The notes: generated by a model from the letters alone, not told the origin. A DNA stretch of 64,000 bases from Sipunculus nudus (GCA_026874595.1 CM049309.1:49884079-49948078); one strand, 5' to 3'; shown: positions 12,889-25,454, numbered from the stretch's first letter. Made by a program: numbers and translations.

Positions 12889-13083
12889 ACTGGTGCGACC
12901 GGGTATCATTGTTGCACTAGCCCAATGAAGCGTAACTGGTCACATGGGGGCGGGGGTCGCAGGAACCCCACTGGTGCGACCGGGTATCATTGTTGCACTA
13001 GCCCAATGAAGCGTAACTGGTCACATTGGGGGGGGGGGGGGGAGAGGTCGCTGGAACCCCCCCCCCCCCCCCCCCCCCCCCCC
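12889..13083. repeat. 81-bp duplication with G and C homopolymers
   Basis: The phrase CTGGTGCGACCGGGTATCAT occurs at about 12,889 and 12,970 followed by the same 35 bases. A run of about 18 G starts near 13,027 and a run of more than 20 C near 13,060. Assembly through the homopolymers is doubtful. Confidence 0.85.
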
Positions 13084-13149
13084 GTCGTAGGAAGGACGGC
13101 CAAAACTTTTTAAGCCAATATTTGTACCAACAGGAATTCAAGCGCGCCT

Positions 13150-13330
13150 GTGATCAAACCAACAACATAATTAATATCGTCGATAAAGCAATACAACATG
13201 CAACAGCAGCTACAACATCAGCTGAAGGCGCATGAAGCAATAGAATCTCAACATTAGATGTAATCAAACCTGAAAGAGCTAATGTTTTCACTCATGGAGT
13301 ATCACTTTGTCTTCACTTCTAATCGTACCA
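13150..13330 (+). repeat. Relic of the oxidase-gene 5' flank
   Basis: CGATAAAGCAA, CAGCTGAAGGC, GAATCTCAACATTA and TTTTCACTCA occur in the same order as at about 30,340-30,490 and 57,230-57,400, which precede first exons. Here the similarity stops at 13,330 and no exon follows. The copy has lost its gene or never carried one. Confidence 0.65.
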
Positions 13331-14098
13331 CTATTGCGTTACATTGGGATCTCCCTAAACGCGCATCCGCGTGCGGATAAACAGCTTTCCTTGAGTTACC
13401 AATCTCCCTTAAGCGGGCCAGGGTGGACCACCAATAAATATTTCTTTCGTAGTTCTCTGTGTAATTTCCCCGTCTAACCAAATTTTATGGGCTTTATAAC
13501 TAAATGAAAATTGTAATACGGTAGTATAAACCTATTAATTACCTATCAATAACCCGATACGTATTGACGATACACTACATTTTTCTTTTTATGTCATTTT
13601 CTGAATAAGAGCTATGAGGATAAAATGCATATTTTTATTTTTAATACAGGGCCTATCTATTAAGCTCTGTATTTTTGCATAATATTATTTAAAATAAATT
13701 TTAAAAATATTAATCAAAACAACTGATTAAAAAAATATCTTATTAATCTCGTCATTTCAAGCAGAAATGTATGCATATTTTTCTTTTTAACAATTAGAGT
13801 CAAAACAACGGTATTCTGCACTAAACTCTTTGGGTGTGGATAGCTAGGTAATCATTTCAAAGAATGAATAAAATTTTTCGTTTAATAAGTGGCTAAAATA
13901 TATGTATTATATGTGGGCAGAAATATTTTTTTCAAAAACTTTTTCCTTTACCTCATTAACTGAATAGGTTGCAGCATGAATATCAAAACAGTGATCTTCA
14001 AGTTATTTAAGTTCTTTGCACGTCCCTTTACACCCGGCGATCTTTTGTATTTTTGTTAGGGGACATAAATCCCTACACACACACACACACACACACAC

Positions 14099-14142
<44 letters not shown>

Positions 14143-14637
14143 TTTAGGGATTGGAGTAAAGAATGATGAGGAGAAAGTATCATATTTGTCCCTCTCACAT
14201 TTAATAGGAATAAAACGTGTACTTTTGTACACAGCGATTTCGAGATCGTATCCGTTTTCTACACTTCGGTTTCTTCATATTTACCTCCATTCTTTGTCAA
14301 CTGCGTATCTCATAATCAGTAAATTTTGGATATCGCTTGTTTCAGTGGCCTTATAATAAATCATCAAAATGTTCGGTTGTAGAATTATCTTGAATGATCA
14401 AATCAAATGGTGTTGAAATTGAGGCAAAATTACTTTAATCACCAGAATACATATACCATATAATGTGTTGGACAAATGATATTAAGAAAATGTTTGTATT
14501 ATATATGGGTGGGAGCTACAAGGTCCTCAAGTGTTATTGTTCTAGATTGGGTCGGCGGTAGACCCAGTTCTGTGTTTTCGATAGAGCAACAACTGGGTCT
14601 GTCCGTAGCCTACTTGGGTGCATAGATTTCCTCACAT
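13330..14637 (+). repeat. Old segmental duplicate of 46.4-46.85 kb
   Basis: Blocks at 13,335-13,500 (TTGGGATCTCCCT, ACCACCAATAAATATTTCTT) and 14,330-14,637 (GGATATCGCTTGTTTCAGTG, GAATTATCTTGAATGATC) match 46,410-46,560 and 46,557-46,850 in order. About 830 bp of AT-rich DNA with the microsatellite at 14,075 separates the two blocks here only. No gene is seen. Confidence 0.65.
14075..14140. repeat. (AC)n(AT)n compound microsatellite
   Basis: About 12 AC repeats are followed by 20 AT repeats. Confidence 0.95.
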
Positions 14638-16193
14638 CACAGTCGCTTGTATCGTTATTTGTGGCTGATACTGTAGATTCAGAAATATTAGTTGGGATTT
14701 TATTTTCGTGGTTTTCGTGGATCAAGATAATCCACGAATTCATGATTCCAACGATCAAAAATACACGGTCTGAGGATATACGGTATCTTAACGGCAGCTG
14801 GTGGTCGACTTTATAATTGTTATCGCTGGCTGAATTTTCAATAAAGATAACAAAATTGTTCATTACTATTTTATGATTGTTTTCTATACATTTATTAAAT
14901 GCACTGAATTGCTTTTCGTAAATTACTATAAAAAATAGGGGATTAATAAATATTCTTTTGTGAATAAAATTATTTCCCCTAATATCGTACAAACACGGCC
15001 CCCTGATATCTTTACATTAAAACAATATTAAAGAATAATTTAAACTGAAAACGTATCCCCACATATCCTCTTATCAACATATCGGGTGTAAAATTCAAGA
15101 ACAATACCACATTTCTGTCGCGCAAAGCGGTAGTTCTGACACGCCAGGAACGGTACACTAGTTCCAATGTTCGTAACCACAGCTACCGAGGCACGGCTTT
15201 TTCGGAACCGGCCTTTTCAACCTTCTTTCAGTAGAGATTAAACGAGATTTAGCTACCTATTGGCCTCAAAGACAAGGGCCGTGTAAACTCATTTGCATTA
15301 CCGCGATAAGCGGGGACGCGAATGAGAATTTATTCCGAATATTGCGACAACAGCTGCATGCATAACAGTGAGCCATTAATGATACATGCAGGCGGTACTT
15401 CTTCCGAATATTGCCGATAGTTGTACATATATGTTAGCATAAGTAGGCCTAAGCGCCACAGAATACTATTACGCAAATTATTTCTTTATTATCTCCAAAT
15501 ATAGCTGGCATGATGAATGACTGACGAACCGTGTCTCGTCTCACCGCACCGTCAGGGATTTACAGGCGCCACATGTGACTACCGCCAAGATTAAAAAAAT
15601 TAAAAACTTTCATGTGGACGGTCCCGTTTCAATTTTCCTCCGGTCAAGTGATGGTTTACGTTTTCTGTGAACGTCGTGTGACGGGGTGTTATAACTGATA
15701 GCCGATGTATCGGGTGTTACAACTAACACCCGATGTTTCGCCCGGCACGTGTCGGTCACGGCTGATTAATTCTTTGTTAGGCTCCGGTCGGGCGAAGCAT
15801 GTTTGTTCAACACTGACCCGATTGACCGCGGTACAGGCGCACCGTGTGATAAAAAAAAAAAGCCGAACCACCTGTGAACATCGGGCTCGTCTTCCTTGCG
15901 CACATGGAGGTATTGATAAACATAATTTTCTAAAATTTTCTCTGTCTTTCCACGAATTCAAATACCCCACGATATGCGTTTTGTACAAAAACCACGAAAT
16001 TTTAAGCCCACGATATTATCTGAATCTACAGTATTTGGCTCAAAACAAGGTCAACTTGATTCAGATGTAAACAGAGAATCCACGAAGTCCGTTCAGAAGG
16101 CATTGGTGGGATCAGTATGTATACTAGTAAATTGGCGGTTTAACATGTTCTAAGCCAGAATAAGGCCCACTTATAACGATTAATGCGACTGTG
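14638..16193. mobile_element. TIR element with CTCACAT target duplication, itself interrupted
   Basis: The ends are CACAGTCGC and GCGACTGTG, perfect inverted repeats, flanked on both sides by CTCACAT (14,631-14,637 and 16,194-16,200). The unoccupied site, with a single CTCACAT, is visible at 46,841-46,847 in the duplicate segment. Without the second element inside it (14,671-16,031) this copy would be about 195 bp, like the copy at 1,926-2,110. It is likely a hAT-like non-autonomous element. Confidence 0.8.
14671..16031. mobile_element. 1.36-kb TIR element in a TA target
   Basis: The left end is TA|CTGTAGATTCAGA and the right end TCTGAATCTACAG|TA, so there are inverted ends and a TA duplication as in Tc1/mariner-type elements. 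The empty site GTGGCGGATATTTGG, with one TA, is present at about 1,950 in the parent family. Inner parts also pair (TTTCGTGGTTTT against CCACGAAA). The frames inside look random and no transposase was recognised. Confidence 0.8.
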
Positions 16194-16262
16194 CTCACAT
16201 TGCCTCAGGAAATTATGTTGATGACGGTAATATTCCCTTTGTATCGCTCACATGCACAGGCA

Positions 16263-16402
16263 CTCGTTTCCAGCACTACAATGGCCTAGAAACCGAAAAC
16301 ACATTGAGTATGGGCGATATACCCATTATAAACTCGTTTCCAGCACTACAATGGCCTAGAAACCGAAAACACATTGAGTATGGGCGATATATCCATTATA
16401 AA
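16263..16402 (+). repeat. 70-bp direct duplication
   Basis: CTCGTTTCCAGCACTACAAT begins at 16,263 and again at 16,333. The two 70-bp copies differ at one visible base (ATACCCATT against ATATCCATT), so the duplication looks recent. Confidence 0.9.
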
Positions 16403-18745
16403 AAAAAAGGTAATGAACTCCACCACTACGCGGGCAAGACAACTTTTTTTCACAAGTCTGAATTCCGGAGAATTATCCGCTTCACAAGCATGATCACGCG
16501 CCTTTTTGTTGCTGGACCTAAAATCTTGTTACTTGACAACTCAGGAGATCCATGACAAATCTCCTTAATTGGAAACCTGAAATCAGGTCTCTGTTACCCA
16601 CAGAAATATTAAAAAATTGATACAAAGGCCCAGTATCTACAAATGCATTAATCACCATGTTTCTTTGCATGATTATTGATCATGGAGTGTTCCATCAGTT
16701 CCTGCAAACTGGTTGCGCCACCTCTATTTTTCCAATGTTTACGATTTTTTTTCTATATTTTTGCATGAATCACCATGATTTTTTGCATGCATACTGATCA
16801 TAGACTGTTTCTTCATGTTTCTGCAACTGGTGGTGCCACCTGTATTTCTCGAACATTTTTTTACATTTTTTTCTCTATTTTTGAGACCTTCAAATAAAGC
16901 CTCATCTATTGACAGGGCACAAAGCATAACCGCTTGACCTAGAATCATCATACTAAATATCTCGGGGAATCCATGAAAAATCTTCTTGGAAACCTGAAAT
17001 TATGTCTATGTTACCGATTTCCTCCAAGCTATGTGGCTTGTAAATACCTCCAGTATAATTGTATCTGCCAATACAGAGTTTTGCGGATACTTTGTTTTTG
17101 CGCGAGTTCCTCTGCCGCCGTGTTCGTTTCCGAGGAACTCCTCTGAGACCCTTGGACTGATCCTTTCCGTGACCTGGCATAGTTGTTCTCTGAACTGTGT
17201 AGTTGTGCATAACAAAGACAGGTGGCACTATCTGTAGTCCTTTCTGAGCAGTAAGAATCTTGATGTCTTTTAATAACAGCCCATATTTCACGAGTGGTTC
17301 AATGAATTGAGCTGAAAGTTTGGAAATCCATAAATCTTGGATCACTTCATGTCGTTATTGCCTCTGGTTGCGCCAACAACAATACTTTTGCGTAGCTTCC
17401 ATCTGTGCATTTGCCATCTGTTCGTCTTAGTGGTTCTTCAATGTATTGGGTTGAAATTGTGCATGCTTATAGATCCGCGACATCTCCATCTCGTAAACAA
17501 GACTTGTGGCGCCATCTGCAGTCGTTTTTGCGTGGCGTCCATCCGTATATTTGCTTTTGGTGAAAATTGCTCATATCTCAGGAGTGGTTCAAGATATTGG
17601 TCTGAAATTTGGCATGTCCATCCATCTTGGAAAGTTTTCTCGTAAACCAGCTAGGTGGAGCCACCTTCCTCCCGGTTTTTGTAGAATAAATTAATGCCCT
17701 TTTTTCATGAGTGATTTGCTGCATTGGCCTGAAATTGTGCATATCCATAGATCTTGGACTCCTCCATCTTGTACTAAAGATTTATCGCGCCATCTGCAAT
17801 CGTTTTACCGAGGTTTCCATTCGTACATGTGCTTAGGGTGAATACTGCTCATATCTCAGGGGCGTTTCAAGGTATTGGTCTGAAATTTGGCATGTCAATC
17901 CGTCTTGGAGAGTTTATCGCAAACCAGACAGGTGGTGCCAGGTGTTTTTGTTGAATGAATAATTAGTTTTACTTTAGTTTTAGTAGAATTTATTCAGGAA
18001 TGTTGTGACCTACCCTCAATCCATCCCTCACTCCTCCACCTTTACCACTATGACTTCGGCGGAAACACGTTGTCGCTTGTCGACTACCTGTATTCTCTTT
18101 GAAAAGTGATATAAAAACTGCAGTATTTGAATAACTAACACATATATGGCCATGATTTTTTTGCATCCTTATTGATCAAGGGGTGCTTCACCAGTTCCTG
18201 AAGACTGGTGGTTCCCCCTGTAATTTTTCACTTTTTGGCATATTTACTCTATTTATGTGAAATTTCAAATGAAAAATTAACACGGCACAAACTGTAACCG
18301 CTGAACCTAGAAATTTCTTGCTTAACACCCAGGGAGACTAATAAGAAATGTCTATGGAAACCTGAAATTTGTGGTCTGTTACCCATATTCTCCGAGCTAT
18401 AGGGCTCGCAAGTACCCCCGAGAATAATTAAAAATTTGATACAAAAGCTCCAATATCTGAATAGCTAATGCCTTGATAGCCATGATTCTTTGTCTACATT
18501 TTGATCATGGAGTGTTTCATCAGTTCCTGCCGCCTGGTGGCACTACCTGTATTTTTTCAAATTTTTATGCATTTTTTTCTTTTTATGAGACCTTCAAATG
18601 AAGTGGTCATCTGTCAAAAAGCCCTCTGTGACATATTTCTAAGAACTATTCACAAAATTCATGATCTGTTTGCACTTTGGCAGCTCATTGTTCAACGTTT
18701 CTTGAAATCAGTGGGGCCTCATGGCCCATGGGCCACTAGTTTATC
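16403..18745 (-). mobile_element. Inverted copy of the 6-12.6 kb element
   Basis: Read on the minus strand from 18,745 it gives CTAGTGGCCCATGGGCCATG, then the same order of modules as the copy starting at 6,135 (aligned modules include the sites near 6,296-6,470, 8,195-8,360 and 11,170-12,330). It includes several of the 277-bp units at 17,340-17,940. The minus-strand 3' terminus was not found, so that end is truncated. The short frames here are shadows of the repeat. Confidence 0.65.
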
Positions 18746-18920
18746 GGAGCCCTGACATGAACATACATTTTTAATCCATTCGATCATATGGCAAAATATT
18801 TGTCTTGTTTAAAGTTTAACTGCCAAAATAATTGAGCAAAAATTAGCAATCAGGTTATATGAGTCACCTTATTTTTCGCTAGATTTACTGTTGTGCTGAC
18901 ACCTTGTAAATGACTCCCAC
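18746..18920 (+). repeat. Continuation of the 46.9-47.1 kb duplicate
   Basis: GGAGCCCTGACATG, CATTCGATCATATGGCAAAA and GTTGTGCTGACACCTTGT match 46,920-47,090 in order. In that copy this block follows directly after the part matched at 16,194-16,258, so about 2.5 kb was inserted here. Confidence 0.65.
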
Positions 18921-18929
18921 AGCTGTCGT

Positions 18930-20880
18930 ATTTATGCACCACAAATTAGAAAGGGCGGCTAGCAAGGCGTAAATTGATTTGTCAGACTTTCTAAGAACAG
19001 AAGGACATTGAGCCTATATTATTAGTTTGCATACGTGTCTCGTTTGTTGTTAATTTCAGTACAGTTTAATTCCGGGGAGCCTTCTTTGTGGTGTCTCTCT
19101 CTGTATATACATGGTAACGACTGTTTGTTGTAGACTTCAAAGGAATGGCACCTGTTTAATTTGGTTTTCTCAGGGTTTTATCTCTGGAGGCGTGTTCATA
19201 TTAAAATTCAGGTAATTATTGGCAGTCGGCATAATAGGTAGTGGTGATTGGCCAGAAGACGGTCAGGACTCGTGACGTGAGCAGGCATATAAACGTTGTG
19301 ATTAAGAAGATATTCGCTACAATTGCCTGATCAGCGCGCAAGTTCGGTGATTCTTGACGATGTCTGCAGTCTAGAGGCAGCGTTCATCAGAGTCTCGAAA
19401 GCTGAGTTATGATGTCTATAAGCATAGATAGTCGGTGTTTGAGAAAGGCCATGTTGATTTCTCTGTAACGGACTTTCAGAACCAGTATCGCATTTTGCCG
19501 ACGGACTGGTAATCTGGCAATTTATACCTGTTGTGAGCGCTTCCAGGAACAGACGGTGGACATTATTTAAACGTGTAATCGTAGAGGTATTGGATATCGC
19601 TGTGTGGAAGCATATTCGACTATCTAGAGCTGGATGATTCCAGGAAACATCAGCTGTGAAAGACATTGATTGTGACACAGAAGGTTGACCGCCCATCACG
19701 CATGACTGACCCTGACCACTGAACACTGTGTGAACACTAACGCCGTGATTTGTAACATTTGAGTTGTAGAAATGACTGATATTGAAGGTGATTTCTTCAA
19801 GTATTTGTCGAATCATGGGTAAACTCCATAATGAGGATGACATTTACAAGAATTATTCTTTGTCTGGGACTGCGTCATATGATGCATGTGAAAGGATCAG
19901 TCATGATACAGGACTTGAACCTGATACGTTTTACAAGGATGGAAAGATATCAAGTTCCCTTGTGCAACTGTCTAAGAGATGCGTTTATTGAGAATCCTCA
20001 GCCGAATGTAGGTGAAGATGTGGACATTCTAGAAAAAAGTTGCGCTTGCGTCTTTATTTGGAGGCTTAAAACTAATAATGACCTGTAAATTTGGATCTCT
20101 TAGGATTAATAAAGACGAAAAAAATAAGGATTAAAGACGGTGATTCACTTACTTATAAATTGGCATAGGACTTCTATATACCTTCTGTTCTTGTTTTTGC
20201 AAGAGAGCCCTGTGAATGAGGTAGAGTAGGCGCTGAATGCAGCTCCAGACAGGTTCAGCATGACTTACTGGTTGATCACTGAGTTATAGCAGTACATACA
20301 AAGTAGATGATGCTTCGCAGACCTTTACAGATGGTGAACAACACCAACCAGACTTGCATGTTCCACAATGGATACAGCGGTGTATGTCAGTATCCATTAC
20401 TGAAACATTATTAATTTAAAAGACTGAGATTAGTTCTCGCATGTAACATGGGTAGATCATCTTCAAGATGTTATGAATCAGAGTTTTCTCTAATGGAAAC
20501 GGAAAACAATAAAATACTATAGGAAAACAAACGACTACAGAGTCAGAATAACAAGCTTGAAGAAAAACCGTTGACTCTTCTGTCCAAGATGGATGCTGTT
20601 CAGGGTCGTCGTTGCAAACAGAGATGCACTCATAACGTGGAGCTATAAAGTCAACATAAAATGACTTCCAGTGTTAGAGATAAATTTGAGAAAACAGAAC
20701 AATTAACAAAGTCCAGTTGTTTATCCATTACAAATCTCAGGATGTGACTGGAAGTTACCAAAAACTCCTCAGAATAATAACATTGGTCCAACCTATTCTT
20801 AAGTATTGTCTCCGAGTCAGACAGAAGTCATTACTACTCCTCGCCGCCCACTCTCATGTCCGTCCATAAAAGTTTAGTCT
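18930..20880. other. No supported gene; unassigned frames
   Basis: A 170-codon minus-strand frame (19,331-19,843) has no recognisable domain, signal peptide or repeat. Plus-strand frames at 19,780-20,088 are short. The stretch lies upstream of a LINE fragment, so it may be decayed 5' LINE sequence, but I cannot show this. Confidence 0.35.
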
Positions 20881-20897
20881 AAAAAAATTGACCGTAT

Positions 20898-21460
20898 GTG
20901 CGTCATTCCCTGGAATTTACTGGCAAGACTTTGCAAGATATTGCCTTTATATCTCTGTCACCTTCGGTCCTGCAGGGAATGATTAACTTATGTCATGAAT
21001 ATAGTCGGAAGTGGAGGTTCGAATACAATGTTGATAAAACTGTAAAAATAATATTTGTTAACGGAAGGATAGTTTTCAAACCAAGATTACCTTTATATTA
21101 GGCAGACAATAAATTAATATTGTAAATAGTCACGAGCATGTGGGTAAAATATTACTTGGTAAGTAAAGCTCTGAGGAGCGTCTAAAGGAAGCTTGTCATA
21201 TAGTGACGTACAGCCCTGTTATCTCTTATTGATGCGGGTGTCCCTCCCTCCACTGACATGCGCAAATATTTATAAAGGGGCGATTTGCCTAGAGCTTTGT
21301 ACGGGTGTGAGTTTTGGTATTATTTAAAACACACCGATTTTCTTCAACAGATATTGTGCAAAATTCATTCAAAATTTTCATCACGGGACTAGATCAGACT
21401 TCGTGCTCACCACGCTTGGGTTGCCTCGTATCGAGGCTAAAATACAAAATGTAAATTATT
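20898..21460 (+). pseudogene. Non-LTR (LINE) reverse transcriptase fragment
   Basis: A 67-codon frame (20,898-21,101) carries the pattern I-S-L-S-P-S-x-L-Q-G-M-I followed by Y-S-R-K-W-R-F and N-x-D-K-T, as just after the catalytic motif of LINE reverse transcriptases. Downstream, in broken frames, lie a GCEFW-like segment near 21,310 and an LGLPRIEA-like segment near 21,415, as in the C-terminal part of such proteins. The catalytic motif and everything N-terminal were not recognised. It is a dead fragment of a retrotransposon. The family is not assignable from this alone. Confidence 0.55.
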
Positions 21461-21469
21461 GTTCCTTTT

Positions 21470-22330
21470 TGCAGGGAGGGGTCAACGGGTGTCATGCATA
21501 AAAATTGTCAAAAAAGGTCGTTGTTTAAGAGCGGGGGGGGGGGGGGGGTTCGACTCTCAAAACCCCCCATGGTGCATTAGAATTGTCTAAAAAAGGTCGT
21601 TGGTTGAGAGCAGGGGATGGGGTGGAGGGGGGGGGGGGGTGGCTGGGGGTATCCGACCCAACCCTCCTCTGGATCCGCGCCTGATATCTGCATAATAATG
21701 CTTATTTACGGGCAGTCTGTAGCCCTTTTTATTCATTATCGTAGCCTGTAGCATAGGGCTCTGAACAAATGCTAGTCAAATGTACATTGGTCTTGTTATA
21801 ACATATATCTATTCCTTCGTTGGGATAAAGTTAAGCCGTCACGATGTCAAAGTTATGCATATTTTGCATCGGTAAGCAGATGTCCGGATATGTTGTAGAT
21901 ATTCTGGCATTACTCAAAAAGTATAACCTCTTGAATTATATTGAGAAATTCTTCAGTTTAGACTGGATTCTCTACATGGTATAAGATCTTACACAAATTA
22001 GTCTACAGTATACAATACTTTACTAACTTAAATGGAAGAGACAAACCATCATGTATCTATATATATAAGTTATCTGTCATTTTGTTTATTTTGATTTGCT
22101 TGCACCTTCTAATTGCGGTGGAAATAAAGTTAACCAACCAACCATCCATACAGAAAATTTTAGAAAAATAAATTTCATTTTTATAATATAATATACATGG
22201 TGTTTTGGTTTTACGGACTGCATTGTCCGCATTCAGTAACGAACCTGGGGGATTATATGGGGTCCAGGGGTATGCAACATGGAATTCATCGATGTTAATG
22301 AACGTTTCTTTATCGTATTCTGAAAACATT
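21470..22330. other. Intergenic with G homopolymers
   Basis: GGTCGTTG(T/G)TT(A/G)AGAGC followed by a long G run occurs at about 21,507 and again at about 21,595, a degenerate duplication. No gene was recognised from 21,700 to 22,330. Confidence 0.5.
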
Positions 22331-23250
22331 TTAAAAAATCTCGTATAAACAATAACCTTATAACTTTTTTTAACGTTACTTTAGTCTTTCTCTTATACAG
22401 TAATAATTTCACCATTGTAAATAAAAATATGCTTTTATATGCAAATTATTTTTTATAAAATGAATGTTTTTAAAATTATATCAGTATATATGCTATAAGC
22501 ATGACGTTAATTCAGCATTTTTAAAACATTCTGAGGAACATTGCTTTATAGCATTCACACAACATTTTAAAAGCATAAAATAAAAAAAAAAATTCGCTAT
22601 AATAAAATTTTTAAAACGGTACTTTAGTCTTTTTCTTATACAGATATAATTTTACCATAATACAAATATATTTATTTATGCAAATTATTTTATTAAATAT
22701 AGGATAACTGAATTTTTGAGTACATAATTTAAAGATAAATGTATATTCAACATTTTATGACATTCCAATGAATATTTCTTTAACGTATTTTGAGCTTTTT
22801 TTTTTTACAAAATTGTAAAAATATATAATAAAACATTTCTCAATAGCATTTTAAATACATTTTTGGAATGTTGCTGTTGTATTTCTCTTGTGCATATATA
22901 ATGTTACTTTAATCAATTAAAATTTACTTGTATATGCATATTATTTTTACTGCATACAAAATTGTTAATTTCAATATATAATCTAAGGTAAAAGATTGTT
23001 TAATTATTTCAGTATATATAATCTAGGGATATCTTGTAAAACATTTCACCATAACAGTTAAATAACATTTTAAAAATCTTACTTAAGCATTTCTTTTTTA
23101 CAAAAATAATTTCATCAGCAACAAAATTTAAAACTATATTCAAATGCATTTTTTTATGATTTACATGAATAATTGTATGATTATTTTTATAATTTTTTTC
23201 CATTCAGCCATAACATTTGTAACATTTTTTAAAACGTTCAAAGAAAATAG
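22330..23250. repeat. Degenerate AT-rich tandem repeat, about 215-245 bp
   Basis: ACTTTAGTCTTT(C/T)TCTTATACAG recurs at about 22,379 and 22,621, with weaker versions near 22,875 and 23,085. Each is followed by TAATTT(C/T)ACCAT-like sequence and then ACATTTTAAAA-rich text. There are roughly four units. The G+C content is very low and nothing is coding. Confidence 0.6.
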
Positions 23251-23259
23251 TTCCATGTA

Positions 23260-24316
23260 ATATCCTAATACATTGTTGAAAAGTGTTCTGTTCGACGTGA
23301 AATGTAATAAAAATGTTTAAATTTTGTTTGACGGGATGCTCTGTTGAAACAGATATATACAACATAATGAGAATGATTTCAAAATGTTTTGTGATACCTA
23401 GGTTTTAACAGCCGCAACCTTTTATATAGTTTCAATTTATTTTTATGTTCTGGGGCCCGCTTTTAAAGACCTATTCAGGTATGGAACCATGTTCAGGTTT
23501 TTTAATTAGTAAATAGTCATTCTGGGTTGGACCACTCCCGGTCCAAAATCGTGGACCCACCCCTGGCATATATATAGCCTGCATGCAAATATCGCGGATC
23601 ACCTCTAGCTCTCAGAGGAAAAACGCTAATGGGGACTTATTGATATCGTAGTTTATTTCTTAGATTAATTGCAAATGCCACTTAATAATTTTAATAAAAC
23701 GGTTCAGGTGAAACAAATATGGCTGAATTTGGGCAGACATATTTACTTGGGATCCGCGCTGGTCCACGTTTAGGGAGACTGGTAAGGTAAACTTGACTTG
23801 AGGAAAGCCAAGCTCCCTACAGGGCCAAGGTCTATTGAAATAATGCTAGAACCCTGTCTGCAAGGACGGGGCCATGCTTGACCTGACATTTGACCAAGTC
23901 AGCGCCTCACTCGGATAATCAGTAAATGTAAACAATATGTGACTCTCGTTCCTTCGGACTCATGATTTATATCAACATGCAATAATGGTTAATCCCCGTA
24001 TTCATGCAGGTAATCCTATCAACGTGCATTTACGTCTTCAACCATTCTGGAAGCATTTGTATCACGTAAACTATCCTAGGAAGCACGTGCACAAGTTTCT
24101 GTTTATATTTACAATACCGCGTCACAGATATTACATCGCAAAATTGATCCGCCGGTTTATCAATATACAAAATATGTTTCACGAACAGATATCGTTTGTT
24201 GGTTATATTTGGAATGGATTTATTCGAAGCATACTTTATATTTGTTCCATGCATTGCACATAATTTTATGTATATCTACTCCTACCTGTGCTTTTTAATT
24301 AGTCAAACAGTAAACA
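23260..24316. other. Intergenic, no gene recognised
   Basis: It contains a dispersed repeat piece near 23,450-23,580 (GGGTTGGACC) shared with about 2,470. Two overlapping short frames at 23,985-24,263 lie on opposite strands, and neither shows a domain. Confidence 0.45.
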
Positions 24317-24318
24317 TA

Positions 24319-25452
24319 CAGTGGAACCCCACAATTACGACCACCCTGGGGACTGAGCAAAGTGGTCGTAATTTGGGGGTGGTCGTATTTGTGAAACTCT
24401 TACCGTGGTCGCATATAACACGCTGATATTTAATGTGTATCAGAGTTTATCTATAACATATCTTTAATGTGAATTATAAAAAAATATTTTACTTAGAGGA
24501 GGACCCTTATTATGATTTTTTTCGTGTGTGTGTAGCTGAACATATTTATTCATAATGAAAATTAATATACATGTACACATACGTAGTGACTGATGATTAA
24601 CAAATAATAACACTAAGGCAATACGATTACAACCTACTGAATGCATATTGAACATAATACGTGGCAGTCATATATTTAGCCTTCCACTTGAGTATATATT
24701 GCGTGCACTTGAGTTTAAACTGCTGAGCCATTTCGTGCTGACTGCGCGTGGTGTTGCCTCCTTGATTAACGCCACTTTATCCTTCAAAGAGAGCTCTTTC
24801 AGAGGCATGGTTGCCTAACAGCAAGCAATTTAAATGCAAACTTAACCAGTAGAGAAATAAACTGACAACGATCTATCAGAAAAGGCAAGTTAATGTGAGG
24901 GATTTTCCCCCATGCAAGCTTTATTTATACATTTTACTGACTGCTCAATACTCAGTTTCAGTAAGGTATGAATACATTTAGGACTAACTAGGTCGTTAAT
25001 TTTACCAATGAGGATCGAACAATATGTGATGAGTTGAAATATAAAGCCCGCAACCCAACACTTAGGGTAACTGTAATACAGATGATCAGTGAGGGACAAT
25101 TAGCATCTGACCCAAGGTCAGACCGGCTCATTAAGTAATCAGGCCGATGGTTACCACCCGGGTTAAGAAACCTTGTTACCCGCTTTGATCTTTCGTTAAG
25201 GCGCCTGTGACAAGACGCAGCTATTGACTCGTGACAAATGTTGTTTCAGTACTTCTCGGCGGTGGTCGCATTAGCGGGGTCGCATTAGTGCTGGGGCCAG
25301 GAAATCTGGTCGTAATTCTGAATTCAGGGGTGGTCGTAATTTTGAGTCATTTTTAAACATAAATAAACTAATAAAAATTCGGGACCAAGCAAAATGGTCG
25401 TAATTGTGGGGTGGTCGCAATTGTGGGGTGGTCGCAAGGCGAGGTTCCACTG
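24319..25452. mobile_element. Tigger/pogo-like DNA transposon, decayed
   Basis: The left end TA|CAGTGGAACCCCACAATTAC and the right end GGCGAGGTTCCACTG|TA form inverted termini with a TA target duplication. Sub-terminal GGTCGTAATT repeats lie on both sides. At 1,134 bp it is too short for a full transposase and keeps only an N-terminal piece on the minus strand (24,668-24,808). The CAGTGGAACC terminus and TA target fit the pogo/Tigger branch of Tc1/mariner. Confidence 0.8.
24668..24808 (-). pseudogene. Transposase N-terminus remnant (CENP-B/Tigger type)
   Basis: From ATG at 24,808 a 46-residue frame begins MPLKELSLKDKVALIKEA, like the first helix of the CENP-B-type helix-turn-helix at the start of Tigger transposases. 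It runs into TGA at 24,668-24,670, and no DDE catalytic core follows within the element. In life this protein binds the element's ends. This copy cannot. Confidence 0.6.
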
Positions 25453-25454
25453 TA

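Noticed and set aside
14534..14992. 152-codon minus-strand frame
   Set aside because: It crosses the borders of two nested insertions and so cannot be an inherited coding region.
15689..16070. Frames of about 100-120 codons on both strands
   Set aside because: They lie inside a non-autonomous TIR element and overlap each other antisense, with no transposase motif.
16953..17345. 130-codon minus-strand frame
   Set aside because: It falls in the inverted copy of a non-coding repeat element, and equivalent frames in the other copy are broken.
19331..19843. 170-codon minus-strand frame
   Set aside because: No recognisable domain or family, no splice or promoter support, and it lies near LINE debris. 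It is long enough to mention but not to call.
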